Shown in pieces: positions 46,655 through 59,659 of a stretch of 64,000 nt of DNA. A model generated the notes under the pieces. It ran no database searches and was not told the DNA's origin. It was given only the letters and a program-made list of their open reading frames with translations. The translations under genes and the position numbers were made by a program. The stretch is from assembly GCF_002105155.1 (NCBI RefSeq), contig NW_019029011.1, positions 248,001 to 312,000 on the forward strand. The letters are read 5' to 3'. Source of the stretch: Lobosporangium transversale (taxonomy: Eukaryota; Mortierellomycota; Mortierellomycetes; Mortierellales; Mortierellaceae). Every line of letters begins with the position of its first letter. Positions within the stretch are counted from its first letter, which is position 1.

Positions 46655-48175
46655 GAAAAGCTAGCCAGGTGAACTGACTGCCAGAGCCAGAGTCAAAGAG
46701 CCCAGATTAACTTCGTGTTCTGTGAAACGCTAGTGGAAGATCAGCATCTGTTTCGGAGAAACCTTTTTTTTTTAACCAATTCCCTCAAGGGTTCAAAAGC
46801 ATTTTAACAAGAGCTGCACTCAATGAGCATAGTAACTATGGACCAAACTGGAGCCCCAAGTGTCAGAGTATCCAGAGTTAATGCAATTCCATGATCTTAA
46901 GTGTCTGGTTACTTCGGCATAATGGTTATAAATCTAAATGCAGAGATATGACCAATCTTTGTCAATAAGGATATTGCTCTCTATGTCCTGCATACGGCTT
47001 TGGACCTCGTAAAATACCTGGTTTCGCATAACAATCATCAAAATGACAATGATCGTGATGATTATAGTGATAATGACTACGGCAAGGAAACTGTATTGGA
47101 AAGATGATTTAACATTGGCGTTCAACATGTACAACGAATGGTATTGCCTGAATGATCATTGGCCAGCCTTGAAGGCGACGACGAGAGCAAAGTTTAAATG
47201 CAGGCCAAAGGATATAGATTACTGTTATACAGTCCTTGCATTCATTTATTTCTTAAATTGCTATTGCCCACTCATGTCTTCCTTTAATGGTAGCACTTAG
47301 CGCCAGGCATGTTGTCGGTTATAATTATGGACAAAATCAAAACTAAGGCCATAAGCAATAGATTAGGCACAATTCTTGAAAATTGCGCCAGGCGCCTTAA
47401 ACTCATCATGCTAACCGTAGGATCTTTCTCAACCGACTCACCTCATTCTTCATCCGAACTAAAATGACCAAAGGGAAAACAGCTGCAGACACACTCTAAT
47501 AAATATATATAGGCGAGATCTGGGTATGGCTAGTGAGCGAACCTCGGATTTGCTGCGCCAACGTCATTTATTAGATCTATTAATAAAAGCTTCCTCTAGC
47601 ATACAGTCCCAACTGTAACCGATTCATTAAAATTGTTCCTTTTCCTCAAGCAAACCCATCACTTTCAGGGATATACAATCAGGCGTAAACGCCCATCTAT
47701 CACCATAGCATCCTGCTCTAACTTTAAGCTGAACGAGATGATCAGAGTTTAGGCTGCAATGTATCTTCTCTAGATACTAAAAGGTTTTCTGTCTAGATGA
47801 TGGAATGACCTGCAATGTCCATCAGATCCAACAGGTCTGATCAAGGAAAAAGTTCAATAGATTTTACGAGAATCCTCGTATATTATATAAGCACAAGCGG
47901 CAATCGTGATAGTGACTTTGAGTGTCTTTTTTCATTGCCGAATAAAGAAAGGTCTGATAGGATGAAGGGGGAAAAATGATTTTATTTAAGAATACAAGTA
48001 AAGATCGCCCTCTATACAGCCTAAGACAAGAAGCTGATTCATGGGTAGGACACTAATGCATGAAATGGATGATCGAATAGCCGAACTCTTGAACTTGGAC
48101 GTATATGCCAGAGACTAGGATTAGCATAGCATCAATACCAGTAATGAATAAGTAAATATGATGAATTTTTTTATA
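46051..48175. other. 2.1-kb spacer without a supported gene
   Basis: Short frames only, for example a 66-codon minus-strand frame with one hydrophobic run (46934-47134) that lacks further support. A 27-bp A run lies at about 46622-46648. I looked for tRNA T-arm signatures and found none. The start-proximal 250 bp presumably hold the uL2m promoter. Confidence 0.45.
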
Positions 48176-51100
48176 TTATTGAGTCTCATAGTTAGGCGCA
48201 TAAAAATAACGAAACAAACAGACGCTTACATCGTCATTTATCGGCGTAAAAGATATCAAATTGCTATGGTGCATAGTAATAATCTCATCCTTGAAGATCT
48301 CCAGTGAAACAATTTCAGATGTACCGCGAATTGATTTGATAAGGCTCAGGGTGTGAACGTTCCATATGCATACCCTATGATCAGCAGGTGCTGAGGTGAT
48401 CAAGATGTCGTTTGTGTAAAACTTCATCTAGCAAAGAGTAAATCGAAAGTGGTTTAAAAACAACATAAATAAAATAATGATAAATAGACAAATAAAACTG
48501 TCGTCATTGTATGATTTATACCTGTGTAATTTCATTGTCTGAAGCTCGCCAATTGCCCACTAATGTCCCTGTCCGTGACTCTAGCAAGGACACTGTGCCA
48601 TTGGAAAACCCAGTCGCAATCAATGTCTCTGCAGGGCTGATCGTCAATGCTTTGATTGACAGACCCAGTTGGCTCGTTGTACGCCAGTTGTGGAGGTTTA
48701 AATGCGTATGACTATCCAGAAAGCTCAAAGAGTTGTCAACATGGCCAGCAACAATACATCGCGAATGGTGGATCGGCGCCATTGTCACCACAGATGCCTT
48801 GCCTGTGCTGAACTGATGCATAGTCTTTCCAGTTTCTGGCTCCCAAAGCTATTCATGATCACAGGGAAAATTAAATGCATTTAAGTGGCTCGCCTGTGAT
48901 AAAAAAAAAAAAAAAAAAAAAAAGTACATCTCCTTACATGAATTTGCCCGTCACAGCTTGCAACAATATCTCCAGTCCCAAATGACCCACCTCCAGTTGT
49001 AAAATGGACATCATATACAGCCCCTCGTCGATGCCCATTATAAGTCATCAAACAGCCAGTCGCAGCTTCTGTTAATTCCGGGCTTTCTATCGCCTTATGG
49101 ATATCCAATGACCACAATTTTACAGTTCGATCCTTTGAACCTGTGGCTAAAATACGCTGATATTCATTGGCGCCAATAACCCTTATTCCAGATGTATGCC
49201 CTTCTAGACCTTGAAGCTTCCAGTCATTGAATGCAAATTGCATGGATTTTGCCATCTCTTCCTGGTTTGTAGATAGGAATCGATTCCAGTTACTATTGAA
49301 GCATATCCGTTGTAAAGGAAGTATTAAAGGATATTGAGTGATATAATGATGTTAACATGGGCAGCTCTATCTACATTTAAATATATTGGTGAGCAGTGCT
49401 TTACCTAAGTTGCTCGAGTCTAGCAGCTGTTTTGGCTTTTCCAGGGGATCCGAAGTTCTGACGAGTTCTCTTTGCGGGGGCTGCGCCGAGAATAGGGGAT
49501 AGTGATCCTGACGGCAAAATCTCTGCTGGTAACTTTACGGATTCTTGATTATAGAAAAGTACTTCGCTAGCTCTTTCACCTGCTATAGATTCCTTACTTC
49601 CAACAGGCAGGCTACTTGCTGGAATGGCGGTTGATGTGTTCACGGACGCCATTGTATTCACAGATGTTGACGTTGAGGCTGACATCAAAGCGGATGCGGC
49701 AGAAGCTAAAGGTCCTGCCCCTCCACCCTCTCCGCTCCCACCACTTCCTTGACTTCCACCAGAAGTTACAGATGCTGGCCTAATCTTTGCTGTTTCAAAA
49801 AGAGACAGTGCCTTTGACATACCAGCAGATGTAGCTGACCAAAGGTCCTTTGTAGAGAACGGTGCCTTTCTGGCATTTGCTAGGTCCCTTGCCTGTTGGC
49901 TCTTTTGTTGCTGCCAGTAGTTAGAAGCAGATGTGGTCACAAATTTCCCCTGAGCAGTGATGCTACCGAGCGAGCGTAGAGGTGAGTTTCCAAATTCCTT
50001 AGAAGCCAACCTAGCCGCAATTAGTCTCTCAATGGCATCGCTAGAAATACATCCGAAAAGAATGCCCATGCATTAATCAGTAGAAAGTGATAGGATATTT
50101 TTTTCATATATATGTCCTTAATACGGCCATTGGAGCATACCTTGCAGGGATCATGCTTTGCATTGCTTCTTGTCCTACACATGAGCACAACTGTCCATAT
50201 GCATACATCATCTATAGAAAGCAGTTAGCAGGTAGCAGTCAGTAAAAAAAATAGCATTTTTATCTTCTGCCCTTACAACGAGAAAGCCCATGGTACAACC
50301 ATGGTTACACACCTGTTCATTTCTTTTTACATCCATAGGAGAAGCTGTTTTTGTGCTCATCTCATCTATTTCGGGCCCAAACCCTGAGAAATACTTTTGC
50401 AGTATAGGAGCGATCTAAAGAAATAAATATAGATATATCATAAGATTACAAGCCAAAACTCTTAACTCTTTATATAATTTTTATTACAGTATCTTACGTG
50501 TTTTTCCCAGTCAGATCTGCTTAGCGAATAGCTGAGATGCAAGATGAAGTCCATTGTAGTACGGCTGACAGCCAGTCTGGGATTGTCCAGAGAGTTAGAT
50601 CGACTGGCTCGCTTACTCAGATTTGGCTCGATTAGACGATAGATCAAGTCTGATCCACCATTTCTCAATTCTGTCACAAGCTGGGTATCATACATATGTG
50701 GGACAAGCTGATGGATAGCGCCAATGGAATAAGGAATATGAGTCAATTGTCGATCCTTGGATAAAGTGATTCATGCATCATGGTTGATATTAACATAGTC
50801 AGATTCCATCACCGTACCGATCCAAGCATCCCAAGGAGGTTTCCTAACGTGTTGCTTGTCCTAGTTGTAAAGTTCATTGAGGCAGAATCGATCAAATGCA
50901 TAATATGGCTGAACTGCACCAGTGCAAATGTTGATCCGAACTCTTGTGCAATCCCACTAAGGGTCTCTTTTAGCAATGGCAGAAGCAAAGGATCTTTGAA
51001 TGCCAGCCTTGAGAAAGGTCGCATGACATGCTTAGATGTCAGTATTGGGCCAATGGACCGGCTAGAATATACATTTATAGGATACCCTACAGTTAGCCAA

Positions 51101-54100
51101 TATAAAGAATTGAATGATAGACAATATGCCTTAACTATTCAAGCGCGAGTAACACACCAAATACCAACAAATGCGTCGCTGGCAACCTTGCCTAATTTAG
51201 GAATGCTGTCTTGGTTCGAGTTCCTAGCCGGCTCCTCATCTAATACAATGCTGGAGACGCTGGGTGCGCCGATGCCGCCAAGAGGTCGTGATTGCAATGA
51301 TACAGAGGATTTGGCATCTGATACAGACTCCTGGAGCCCATAGTCCACGATAAGAGAATCTAGATAATATGGGAAGAGCTGCTTTAAGAAGGTGCTAGTC
51401 CCAAAGCGCCGCAAGAATTCACTGTAGATGGGGGCACTAAAAACTTGATACGGTAAAATTGGCTTTGAGCTCTGCATGACAAAAAAAAAAAAAAAAAATG
51501 CATTAAAGTCTAATCGTACACATCGTCTGTGTATTTTACTTTCCCCCAAGTGAATACCTCGAAGAGTGCAATGATAGGCTTGAGCAAAAACATCTTTGTA
51601 CGCTTGATTCCAAGCCGCTGTCCTAGTTTCGGTAGGAAATCCAGAGCGTGCACACGCGTCGCTTCATTTGTAAAGAGATAGACAAAGACCGGCAATACAA
51701 TTTCAAATGTTTCGTCCTCGAAAGTGCATATTCGATCGATACATTTGCTTGCTAACGTCGCTTGAACATCCACTGGGCTTTAAAAAAAAATTAGTTCTCA
51801 TTGTGCGGTTAAATTTAATGAGGTATACAAACAAATAGGCCCAAGTCAGTTAACTTACCTCACGTTGAACATTGCCAAAAAGTCATAAATCTCGGTGATT
51901 AAGGTTGGTATAAACGCCGAGATTGTAGGCGACTGTAGTGAGAGAGCAGGTATTGACTTGCGGAGGATATCTTCAATCTTCGGTCGCGACTTCCAGTCGT
52001 TATTAAGCATCGCCGTGATTGTCCCGCTGACCGCAATTGGTATCTATTTAAATAAAAAAAATAAAAAATAAAATAAAATAAAGATACTGTTATCAAAGGA
52101 AAGGTATTAACCTAGAAATATTTCTAGTCAGAACAATATCAGTACGTGCAGGTGCTGTTGCATGGGGTATTTGGCTTACGCGCTGTGACTTCGTTAGCTC
52201 TGATACTGTGATGCCTGGCTTCAGAGCCATAGCAATACTGTTATTTGGGATATCTTCTGCAAGGTAAATCTGCTTAAAGACCTCACCTAAGCAATAAACA
52301 TCCCAGCTCTGCATGTACTCAAATGAATCCTTCTCTCGAAGAGTTGAGTCGCCTGTCTCTAATGTAGGTGCATCAGAGAGAATCCGCGCCTTTGCTGCCT
52401 CGCTGTTCATAAAATGATATTTTGAACCAAATTGAAAGGTCTTCTCGAAATGATCCAATTCTTCTATAAAAGCTATTTGCCCTAGTTCCTTGGAAAGCTC
52501 GATCGGCTCGGATTGAATTAGCTGTACTAGTGCTTCTGGTCTCGTCGAAACTAAAGCAAGATTGGTATCCTGTATAATAACATTCATTGGCGACAAAAGG
52601 CCATTGGTTGAAGGTAATGAGCTACTTGGCGCAGAATTACCCAACTCTCGTTCTTGATTACCATTATTGATGGCGACTGTGCCGGGTCTGGACCCGGGTT
52701 GCTGGCGTAATGATTTAGATCGTGTTGGTCCAGCTGGGCGAAATAGCAGATCCGATACTTTGTCAACAAATTGTGACCGATCATTCTGAGGCCTATAAAG
52801 GCTTCTTCGCTTGATACTCTTCGAGGCCTTCTCCAAGATGGTCTGTTTCTTCGCTTGGGCATTGAAAAAGTCACTAATAGGAATAATTTGCAACTATTGT
52901 CGTTAACAATTGATTCTTCTGGTGATATAATCAAATATCTGGGCATTCATGCGATAGGAACAAAATATAAAAAAAAAGAAAAGAAAAGCCTTACGTTTTC
53001 GAAAGGGACCAATTACAAACTCGTTGAGGGTGAAGATCGGTGAAAAGCTGAATGATTCCGTGCTTCATGAAAGCGCTCTGCCCAGGACATAATGATAATG
53101 CTACATTCTTGGCCTCGATGGCATTCGGGCCAGAGAGTTTATAACCGAACGTTAGATCAATCCATTCGTGCAGGTGCTTTGAAACATAATCACTTTCCAA
53201 TGCATCCCGATGGATACGAATGAACTCTTCTGGGGTCTTAGCCCATGCTGGTAATGCCATGTCTGGCATGTCGGCATGTATAGATTTAAAAATATTAGGA
53301 TCTGTATAAAATTCAGGAATACACTCGTCCGGAGTCCATTCATAAAGTCGTCGGATGGAGGATGGGTATTCATTTGCCTCATACTTTGATCGGACAAATT
53401 GACAAAGGACAGGGATCGGAATTTGTCTAGCCATGTAGACGTAATAGGTAATATCTGATAGAATATCGGTAATATGGTGCGGTATTGGTCCATCAAAGGT
53501 CACATCTAACTGCTCGTCACCTTTGTTGAGCCGAAACTTTGTCTTTGAAAAATCTCTCCAGTTGTGATGAACTTCTGATCCTGTAAAGTCTGTAACCCAA
53601 GGGAAAATTGGATGTACATTGGGGTCTCCTTGACGTCGCCCTAAAATGTTAAATAAAAAAAAAGGTCTTATTAGTGACTACACTCTATGATTGTTAAACA
53701 CCTGCCTACTTTCTTACTGCATCAGGCATATTGGATCCTCACCTGCTGCATGATTGAGGATCATCAGGTATGTAAAGTTAGAAATTTCGCCTTTGACCCA
53801 CCTCATAACAGTCGATTCCTCATGAATTTCTATTGGGGAAAGTACTTCGGAATCAGTTATGCTTGTCGCTACTGCTGCCAATCCTTATTGTGAATGGCAA
53901 CTCCTAGGTATCTGAACATTTGACGAACCTTTCGCTATACTCCACTCTATTGATTTTCCTGGATTTAGCTCTTGCTTGTGATGAGACAGATTGTCTCGAG
54001 AGTAAGGTACAGAGCATTTGATCCCTGTTAGAGTGATCCATAGGTTTTCATCAATGTAGATGCTGGATGGGTTTAGATTACCGTGAATGATTCCATGACG

Positions 54101-55357
54101 ATGTAGTCCTTTGACAGCTTTTAGGAGTTGAAACACCAAAAATCCTTTTTTGAGTGAGTTATTGAGGTTTCCGGGATTGAAACGTAGGAGATCCTGCAAG
54201 GTTGTCAACCCAGTAGCGCCCCCTAATCGATGTGGCGAAAGGCAATAGTGCGCGCGGTCCGACTCTATAATAGCAGTAGCTGCCGCAATGTTGGCTGGCA
54301 TAGGTTGAGCCTCGCTCAACTGGCTTTTTTTGATGAGAACCAATCTAGGGGTGGACTGACTGTCATCATGAGAAGGATGAACTACTCTGTATCGCAAGGT
54401 GGTTGGGTATATGACGTCGAGTACATGTTCGATGAGCTTTTGGTTCTGATTATAAATATTGTGGCACGTGTCGTCGTTGTCCATACCGCTCACATTTGGC
54501 GGTCTTCTATTATGATCACTCGCAAAGTCATCACTCTCCAAAATTGGCTGGAACTCTTTGTAGTTTGGAGCGCCATCTGTATCAATAGACTCTTCAGTCT
54601 TGAGATCATCGCCCCCATCAGCAGCCAACAGCTCCCGAATATAATCTTCTCCTGTCAAATTCCATTCATTGTTGGTTGGTAATAAGGTTAAAGTGGTGTA
54701 GGCTTTTCTAGTGGGCTGCGTCGCTTTTAAGTGTGCGTGTTGTTCGGATGGACCGAACACTCGCGCTCTAGAAACGCATGCAAACGATTAGTCTGTTTCT
54801 TTCCTTTTTTTATTACTTGCAGAAGACATGGGGCTACACACCACTATAGCCCAAAAAGCATACTTTGTCCAGTTATCCTGCTGTAAAGGGTTGGTCTTTG
54901 ATATGACGTTTACAAAGACATTGACTTCTTCCCCTGACTTTGAAGTTCCTGTACTAGGCAAGGGTGATACAGCATTCGTTGTAGAGGTTTCTCTAAAAGG
55001 TGTTCTTCCTTCGTACAGACAAGTTGCACTTCCATTGTGCAACTGGTCAAGCCATGATTTTTGTACCTAGAAAGCTCAGGGTAACAAATAGAGATAGCAA
55101 AACCGCGAGTGTCAGAGTGAGAGGTTCCATGCTTTTGCATCCTTATCCAAGCCCAACTCACTCACGATCTCTCCATTTCATGTGATTAATGATAGGAGCG
55201 AAGTCACTCCTACTGTCGCATAGTTTTTCCATACCACACAGCAGGCTGTATGCCCAAGAGCAGATTCAAGTGGAAAGGAGGGAAAAGCGATCTGTAGATG
55301 TAGATCTTGCTGAATCAGCGCAGCTATTTGCTCAGCGTCAAGTTCTGCGCCTAGCAT
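48176..55357 (-). CDS. WDR81: WDR81-type BEACH/WD40 protein
   Basis: Large endosomal protein of about 1,800 aa (estimated) with many short introns. Order on the minus strand: a short first exon (55235-55357, provisional), a second exon ending near 54817, a pseudokinase-like segment (GLHRHGIIHGNLNPSSIYIDENLWITLTGI, about 54010-54110), a PH-like lead-in ending RWVKGEISNFTYLMILNHAA, the BEACH domain (GRRQGDPNVHP at about 53620; KFRLNKGDEQLD; HHITDILSDITYYVY; EWTPDECIPEFYTD; HEWIDLTFGYKLSG), a second kinase-like and helical-repeat region, and C-terminal WD40 repeats (GSKDRTVKLW, about 49120; SAPADHRVCIWN, about 48380). Animal WDR81 works with WDR91 to lower PI3P on endosomes and in aggrephagy. 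The fungal role is inferred. The gene is outlined only; several exon joins, especially the first two, need transcript data. Confidence 0.85.
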
Positions 55358-55548
55358 GAGTGTTCGAGTCAGGTAAAAAAGAAAAAAAAGCCTTTGTAGT
55401 TAAGATACATTCTACTCATTTCAACTCTTTTTTCTTGTCAAACCTCATGTTCTACTTTTTTTTTTACGCGTGTGCGTGACTGTGGGCCTACCTCTTCTCT
55501 TTTCAACACATTGCTACGAACAGACGGCTTAACAATTGCTCCTTAGCC
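55358..55548. promoter_or_regulatory. 191-bp divergent promoter with ACGCGT
   Basis: Only 191 bp separate the proposed WDR81 start (minus) from the FNBP4-like start (plus). It contains a T run directly followed by ACGCGT (55466-55471), the core of the fungal MCB cell-cycle box, and a pyrimidine-rich stretch near 55495. Regulation by an MBF-like factor is only a possibility. Confidence 0.35.
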
Positions 55549-57175
55549 ATGAATGCTCTTGTCAATTACACCAGCGATTCAGATCCGGAGTTCGAACAGG
55601 AGGATGTGTCGCATGCCACAACAACTAAACGCTCTATCAGTCAACGACCGAACTTAACCAACAATACTAATAACAACTGCACTATTGATGGTGCTGAAGA
55701 CGATGGTGACGAAAACTATGTCGCCGCTGCCTTGAAGGACATCCGAAACCTTGCAACCATAGCACCTGCTCCACCTTCAAATCACATTATGCAGTGTACG
55801 AGTCCATCGCCTATGCAAGATAATGAGAATGAAGGCCTAGCATCAGAAGATCTAGAAGTCATGGCATTCTTAAAGACTATTGAAGATATTCCATATCCCT
55901 CCGACGAACAAGATGCTGTATTGCTACCACCCCCACCCCCACCACCCTCAATAGCGCCTACAACTGTAACCCCTCCTCCCCCTCCTCCCCCTCCTCCCCC
56001 TCCTTTTTCTTTACTGGAAGCGTCATTGGACGTACAACCTGGTGATGATAAGAGCAAAAAGGCATTGGAAACAACCCTACAGGATATCCATACAATCCAA
56101 AATCGACTTTATTATATCTCACTTCTACCATCATCCACTGTGGATCAAAAAGATTTGGATAGGAGGCTACTTGAGTTTGCTACCAGAGTCAAAGATTGGG
56201 AGAAGGGTGGTCTATATGAATCATATTTTGTTGGCAAAGAAAGAGCGGAAGCCATGGCTAACAATACCAATTTTTATCTTTCCGAGGCGGAGAAATCGAC
56301 ATTACCTCCTTTTGGGGGTGTTATGGGGACCATGATCAAACATATGTACGATCTTGAGAATATAGTAGCGCCGCCTGGCTGGATAGCAGTATGGGATGCA
56401 GATGATGAAGCGTATGGATTTCAGCACTTACGAACGGTACGCAACGTGCCACTTAGTTCATTTTAATTAATAAGGCATGAAACGCTGACATGATGCACGG
56501 AACTTATTGTCCGCTGATGGTTTCTAGGGCACCTATTCCTCTGTTTATCCCTCTCAGGAATTAATTCAGCATCTAAACCCACCATTTCGTCCCTCAGGGT
56601 CACCTGTCTCGTCCAGAAACAGTAGGCCACACTTTGTGTCACAACCAGTCAGCTACATCGAGAGTCCATCACCTAGCCTGATACAAGGACATACCAATCA
56701 GGCAACATCGCCAAACTCAACAATATCTTCTGTATTTACGTCTGAGAGCATAGGTTCATCCTCCGCCTTGACAGCTGGCACACCTAAATTAACATCTACA
56801 TCTTTATCAGCCACATCTACGAAAACTAAGAAGCGGAAAGCTGAAACCTTTGCGGTTGAATCTACTGCAGAGACCAATGTCTCTTCGGATCAAAATATTC
56901 ATCCGTCACGTAGAACCATTTTTACAAACCGACCTGGATTGACGTCCAGCTCTTCCACCTTGTTCGGGACTGGAGGCTCTTCTTCAAAGACGACGATGCC
57001 CAAGAAGCTAGCGAATCTACTACAAAAGTGGAGTGAGAAGGAACTGGAACATAGTGATGAGGACAGCAATGACGATAATGACCATGCTGATGATGGACCG
57101 GAGAGTGCAATGACAGGGGCAAACAGCCAAAGCCTTGGAAGTGACTGGCGGGACCGTCGGCTGCATTCCCGATAG
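55549..57175 (+). CDS. FNBP4-like WW-domain protein
   Basis: Two exons, 55549-56436 and 56528-57175, encode 511 aa. The N-terminus is acidic and disordered, then comes a polyproline segment (two runs, about residues 125-150) of the type bound by SH3/WW/profilin partners. A helical region follows with VKDWEKGGLYESYFVGKE, reminiscent of the WxxG segment of formin-binding protein 4, and a WW-like motif around the splice junction (PPGWIAVWDADDEAYGFQHLRT/GTYSSVYPS). The C-terminal half is Ser/Thr-rich with a KKRKAE basic patch, a KLANLLQKWSEKELE helix and an acidic run. FNBP4 is linked to splicing and formin control. A spliceosome-associated role is plausible but inferred from weak similarity. Confidence 0.6.
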
Positions 57176-57698
57176 ATTTTTTTTTTATAAAAAAAAAAAA
57201 AAAAAAAAAAAAAATTAGTCCTATAAGATCTTCTACGCATTGCACTGTCTTCCTTCCTATCCCGATAAGGATCAAAAACCATCTTTACTGTTACATTTAT
57301 CTCTTACACCTACACCTTAGAGGCCATGCACGGATATGGATATTAGTGCTTAGCTCCTTAGTCACATAAGGACATCCACGTTGTTCAGTGTACATACAGA
57401 AGTTTTTCCCCACTATTGCCTCTTTCCAAATAGAGTATTCCTATCCAAACCCCGCTCTTCGGCAACGCACGGAACAGCAAAGATGTATGCTTGTTGTGAG
57501 CAAAAGCTAAAATATGTAAGGGGCAAGAGCACCAACCATCTGCAAGCAAGCTTGTAATTAGGAACGAGTAAAAAACATTTTTATGATACCATTAACTTTT
57601 TCTATGTGTCTTTTTATTGTATGCTGTCTTATGAGGTCTAAAGATATGGATGGAGCTGATGAGAAATGATGGGAGAGAAAAACCAAAACAAAGGACGC
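57176..57698. other. convergent spacer with T/A hairpin
   Basis: Directly after the FNBP4-like stop, a T run (57177-57186) and an A run of about 30 (57189-57217) are separated by two or three bases. The remaining sequence has no gene and holds the 3' ends of both neighbours. Confidence 0.5.
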
Positions 57699-59085
57699 TT
57701 ATCCGGAACCACCAGAGTAGGCCTTGCCGAAGAAGATGATCTGAAGTTGATCATAGCCAGACAAAACACCAGCACCGGCGATGGCACGGAGGACGTTAGC
57801 ACCAGCACCCTTGAAGAGGGATTTGTAGCCCTCCTTGGTGACGATCTGCTTGAAGGCATCAAATGAAGAGCTGTACTTGACGGCCTCACCAGAGGTCATC
57901 ATCATTCTTCTACGGACAGTATCGACAGGGTAGGAAGCAAGACCAGCCAAGTTTGTAACACCGAATCCGAGAATGAAAGAGGCAATGAACGAGCCCTGGA
58001 GTGAAGAAGGCATCAAAGGCTTAACGGAATCGTAAAGACCGAAGTACCTATTATTAATTTTTGTGTTTGTGAACAAGATTGTTAACACGTATACACGTAT
58101 AATAAACATAACTATCAAGCTTTCCATTGATAGTTTTTTTTTGCCATTAGAGCTAAACAAAAATAAACAAAAAAAGCAGACAGATTAACTTACAAACCAC
58201 GGTAGATGATAATACCGAAAGCGGAGAGAGGGAAACCGCGGTAAAGACCAGCAACACCGTCAGTGGCGATGGTCTTCTTATAAACATCAATGAGACCGTT
58301 AAACTGGCGAGCACCACCGTTCTTGCCCTTGGCATCATTGGCAAGACGAGTACGAGCATAGTCCAAGGAGTAGACAAAGAGAAGGGAGCAAGCACCAGCA
58401 GCACCACCAGAAGCGATGTTACCAGCGAACCACTTGGCATAACCATCCTTTTCCTTCTTGAAGTTGAACATGGCCTTGAAGTAATCCTTGAAGGCAAAGT
58501 TCAAAGCCTGGGTGGGAAAGTAACGGATGACGTTGGCAGTGTTGCCTCTCCAAAGAGGCGAGATGCCTTCATCAGCAACAACACGACGGAAGCAATCAGC
58601 GATACCCTTATAGGGGTGAGAGAGACGACCAGACTTGAGCATTTCGTCCTGGTTCTGGAGAAGTAGTTTAATACGCTCAATAGGGGCAGCCGCGGTCTTG
58701 GAGACAGCAGCAGAGACACCTCCCTATGATTTGTTACAAAATGAAATAAGTGTAAAATGAAGTAATTTAGGGGCTACTTCATATTTTGATGTATTCCAGT
58801 TGACCGAGCTCTCGTAAAATAATTCAGTCGAACCGCGCCATGACAAGTCGAGTCGAGTCAAAGTCGAGGTACAACAAGAGTCAAAACAATCGGGTCGTAA
58901 GACACAGTTTGTTTTGACACAGATTCATCTGATTTTGTAATAGTTTATTGCTAGATTTTCCGGAAACATTGGAAGAGAAGTGGAAGCGAATGGGCATGTT
59001 GGTTATGAAAAGATAGACTTACCATGAGGAAATCAGCAGCGAAGGCCTTGGCATCCTTCTTTGGCTTCTGAGGAACAACAGACAT
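57699..59085 (-). CDS. AAC: mitochondrial ADP/ATP carrier
   Basis: Inner-membrane exchanger of cytosolic ADP for matrix ATP. Exons on the minus strand: 59023-59085, 58194-58723, 57699-58047; 313 aa, the family size. Three mitochondrial-carrier repeats are visible with PxD/ExxR/K motifs ([31 protein letters not shown]). The signature RRRMMM is at residues 243-248. Codons end mostly in C or G and are more biased than in neighbouring genes, as expected for a highly expressed protein. Both introns follow short or tidy exons, and intron 1 (58724-59022) is the longest. The start is the first ATG and gives the typical short N-terminus. Confidence 0.96.
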
Positions 59086-59659
59086 GATGAGAGTGGAGAG
59101 TTAATAGAGTGGAGAGTTAATAGAGTGGAGAGGAGAGAAGTGGAACGGAAGCGGATGAGGAGTAAAGGAGAAAGGAAAAAAAGAAAAAAAAGAGAAACTA
59201 CCATTTTATATAGCCCATCCAACCAGCCTATCGGAAGCACAAAATGTGCACAAAGCGTCTCTTTCCGATGGCCCTTGATTTGGTTGTCCCAATTAAAATA
59301 CTTTTCATTTGATTGGGCACTTGAACCAAAAATGCCTGAGCTAACTCTCACTTCATTTAATCTCCACCCCATTTTCGAGACATTCAGGGCATGCATGTGT
59401 CTGTCTTTCAGTATATTTGGCTTTAATCTCACCTGTTTTTTTTTTCCTACGTTGTTGTCTTGACTGTATAGTCCATGCGTATATCTTTCTTTTATGTTTG
59501 AATATGAAAGGAACAAAGTCTGAGCTACTTAATAACCAAATCCACTTACAACTTTTCATATGACAATCACAACTCGAACCTTTTTGATCATTCGATCGCA
59601 TCCACTCCTTCTTGCTTTTCATATTTTTAAAGAAAAAACCCCGCTTAGAAGGATCATTA
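59086..59659. other. upstream region of ADP/ATP carrier
   Basis: Contains the TATA box (59204-59212) and a CCAAT motif on the minus strand at 59312-59316, a usual site for the Hap complex that controls respiratory genes. It also holds the 3' end of the TBC1D13-type gene. No other gene is supported. Confidence 0.45.
59204..59212 (-). promoter_or_regulatory. TATA box of ADP/ATP carrier gene
   Basis: On the gene strand this reads TATATAAAA, about 120 bp upstream of the start codon. It fits a highly expressed gene and would place the transcription start near 59175, in a purine-rich leader with GTGGAGAGTTAATAGA repeats (about 59092-59130). Confidence 0.55.

Noticed and set aside
42858-59085. MIP1, BBOX, uL2m and ADP/ATP carrier as a mitochondrial gene cluster
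   Set aside because: They are interrupted by WDR81 and FNBP4-like, differ in strand and pathway, and each has its own upstream region.
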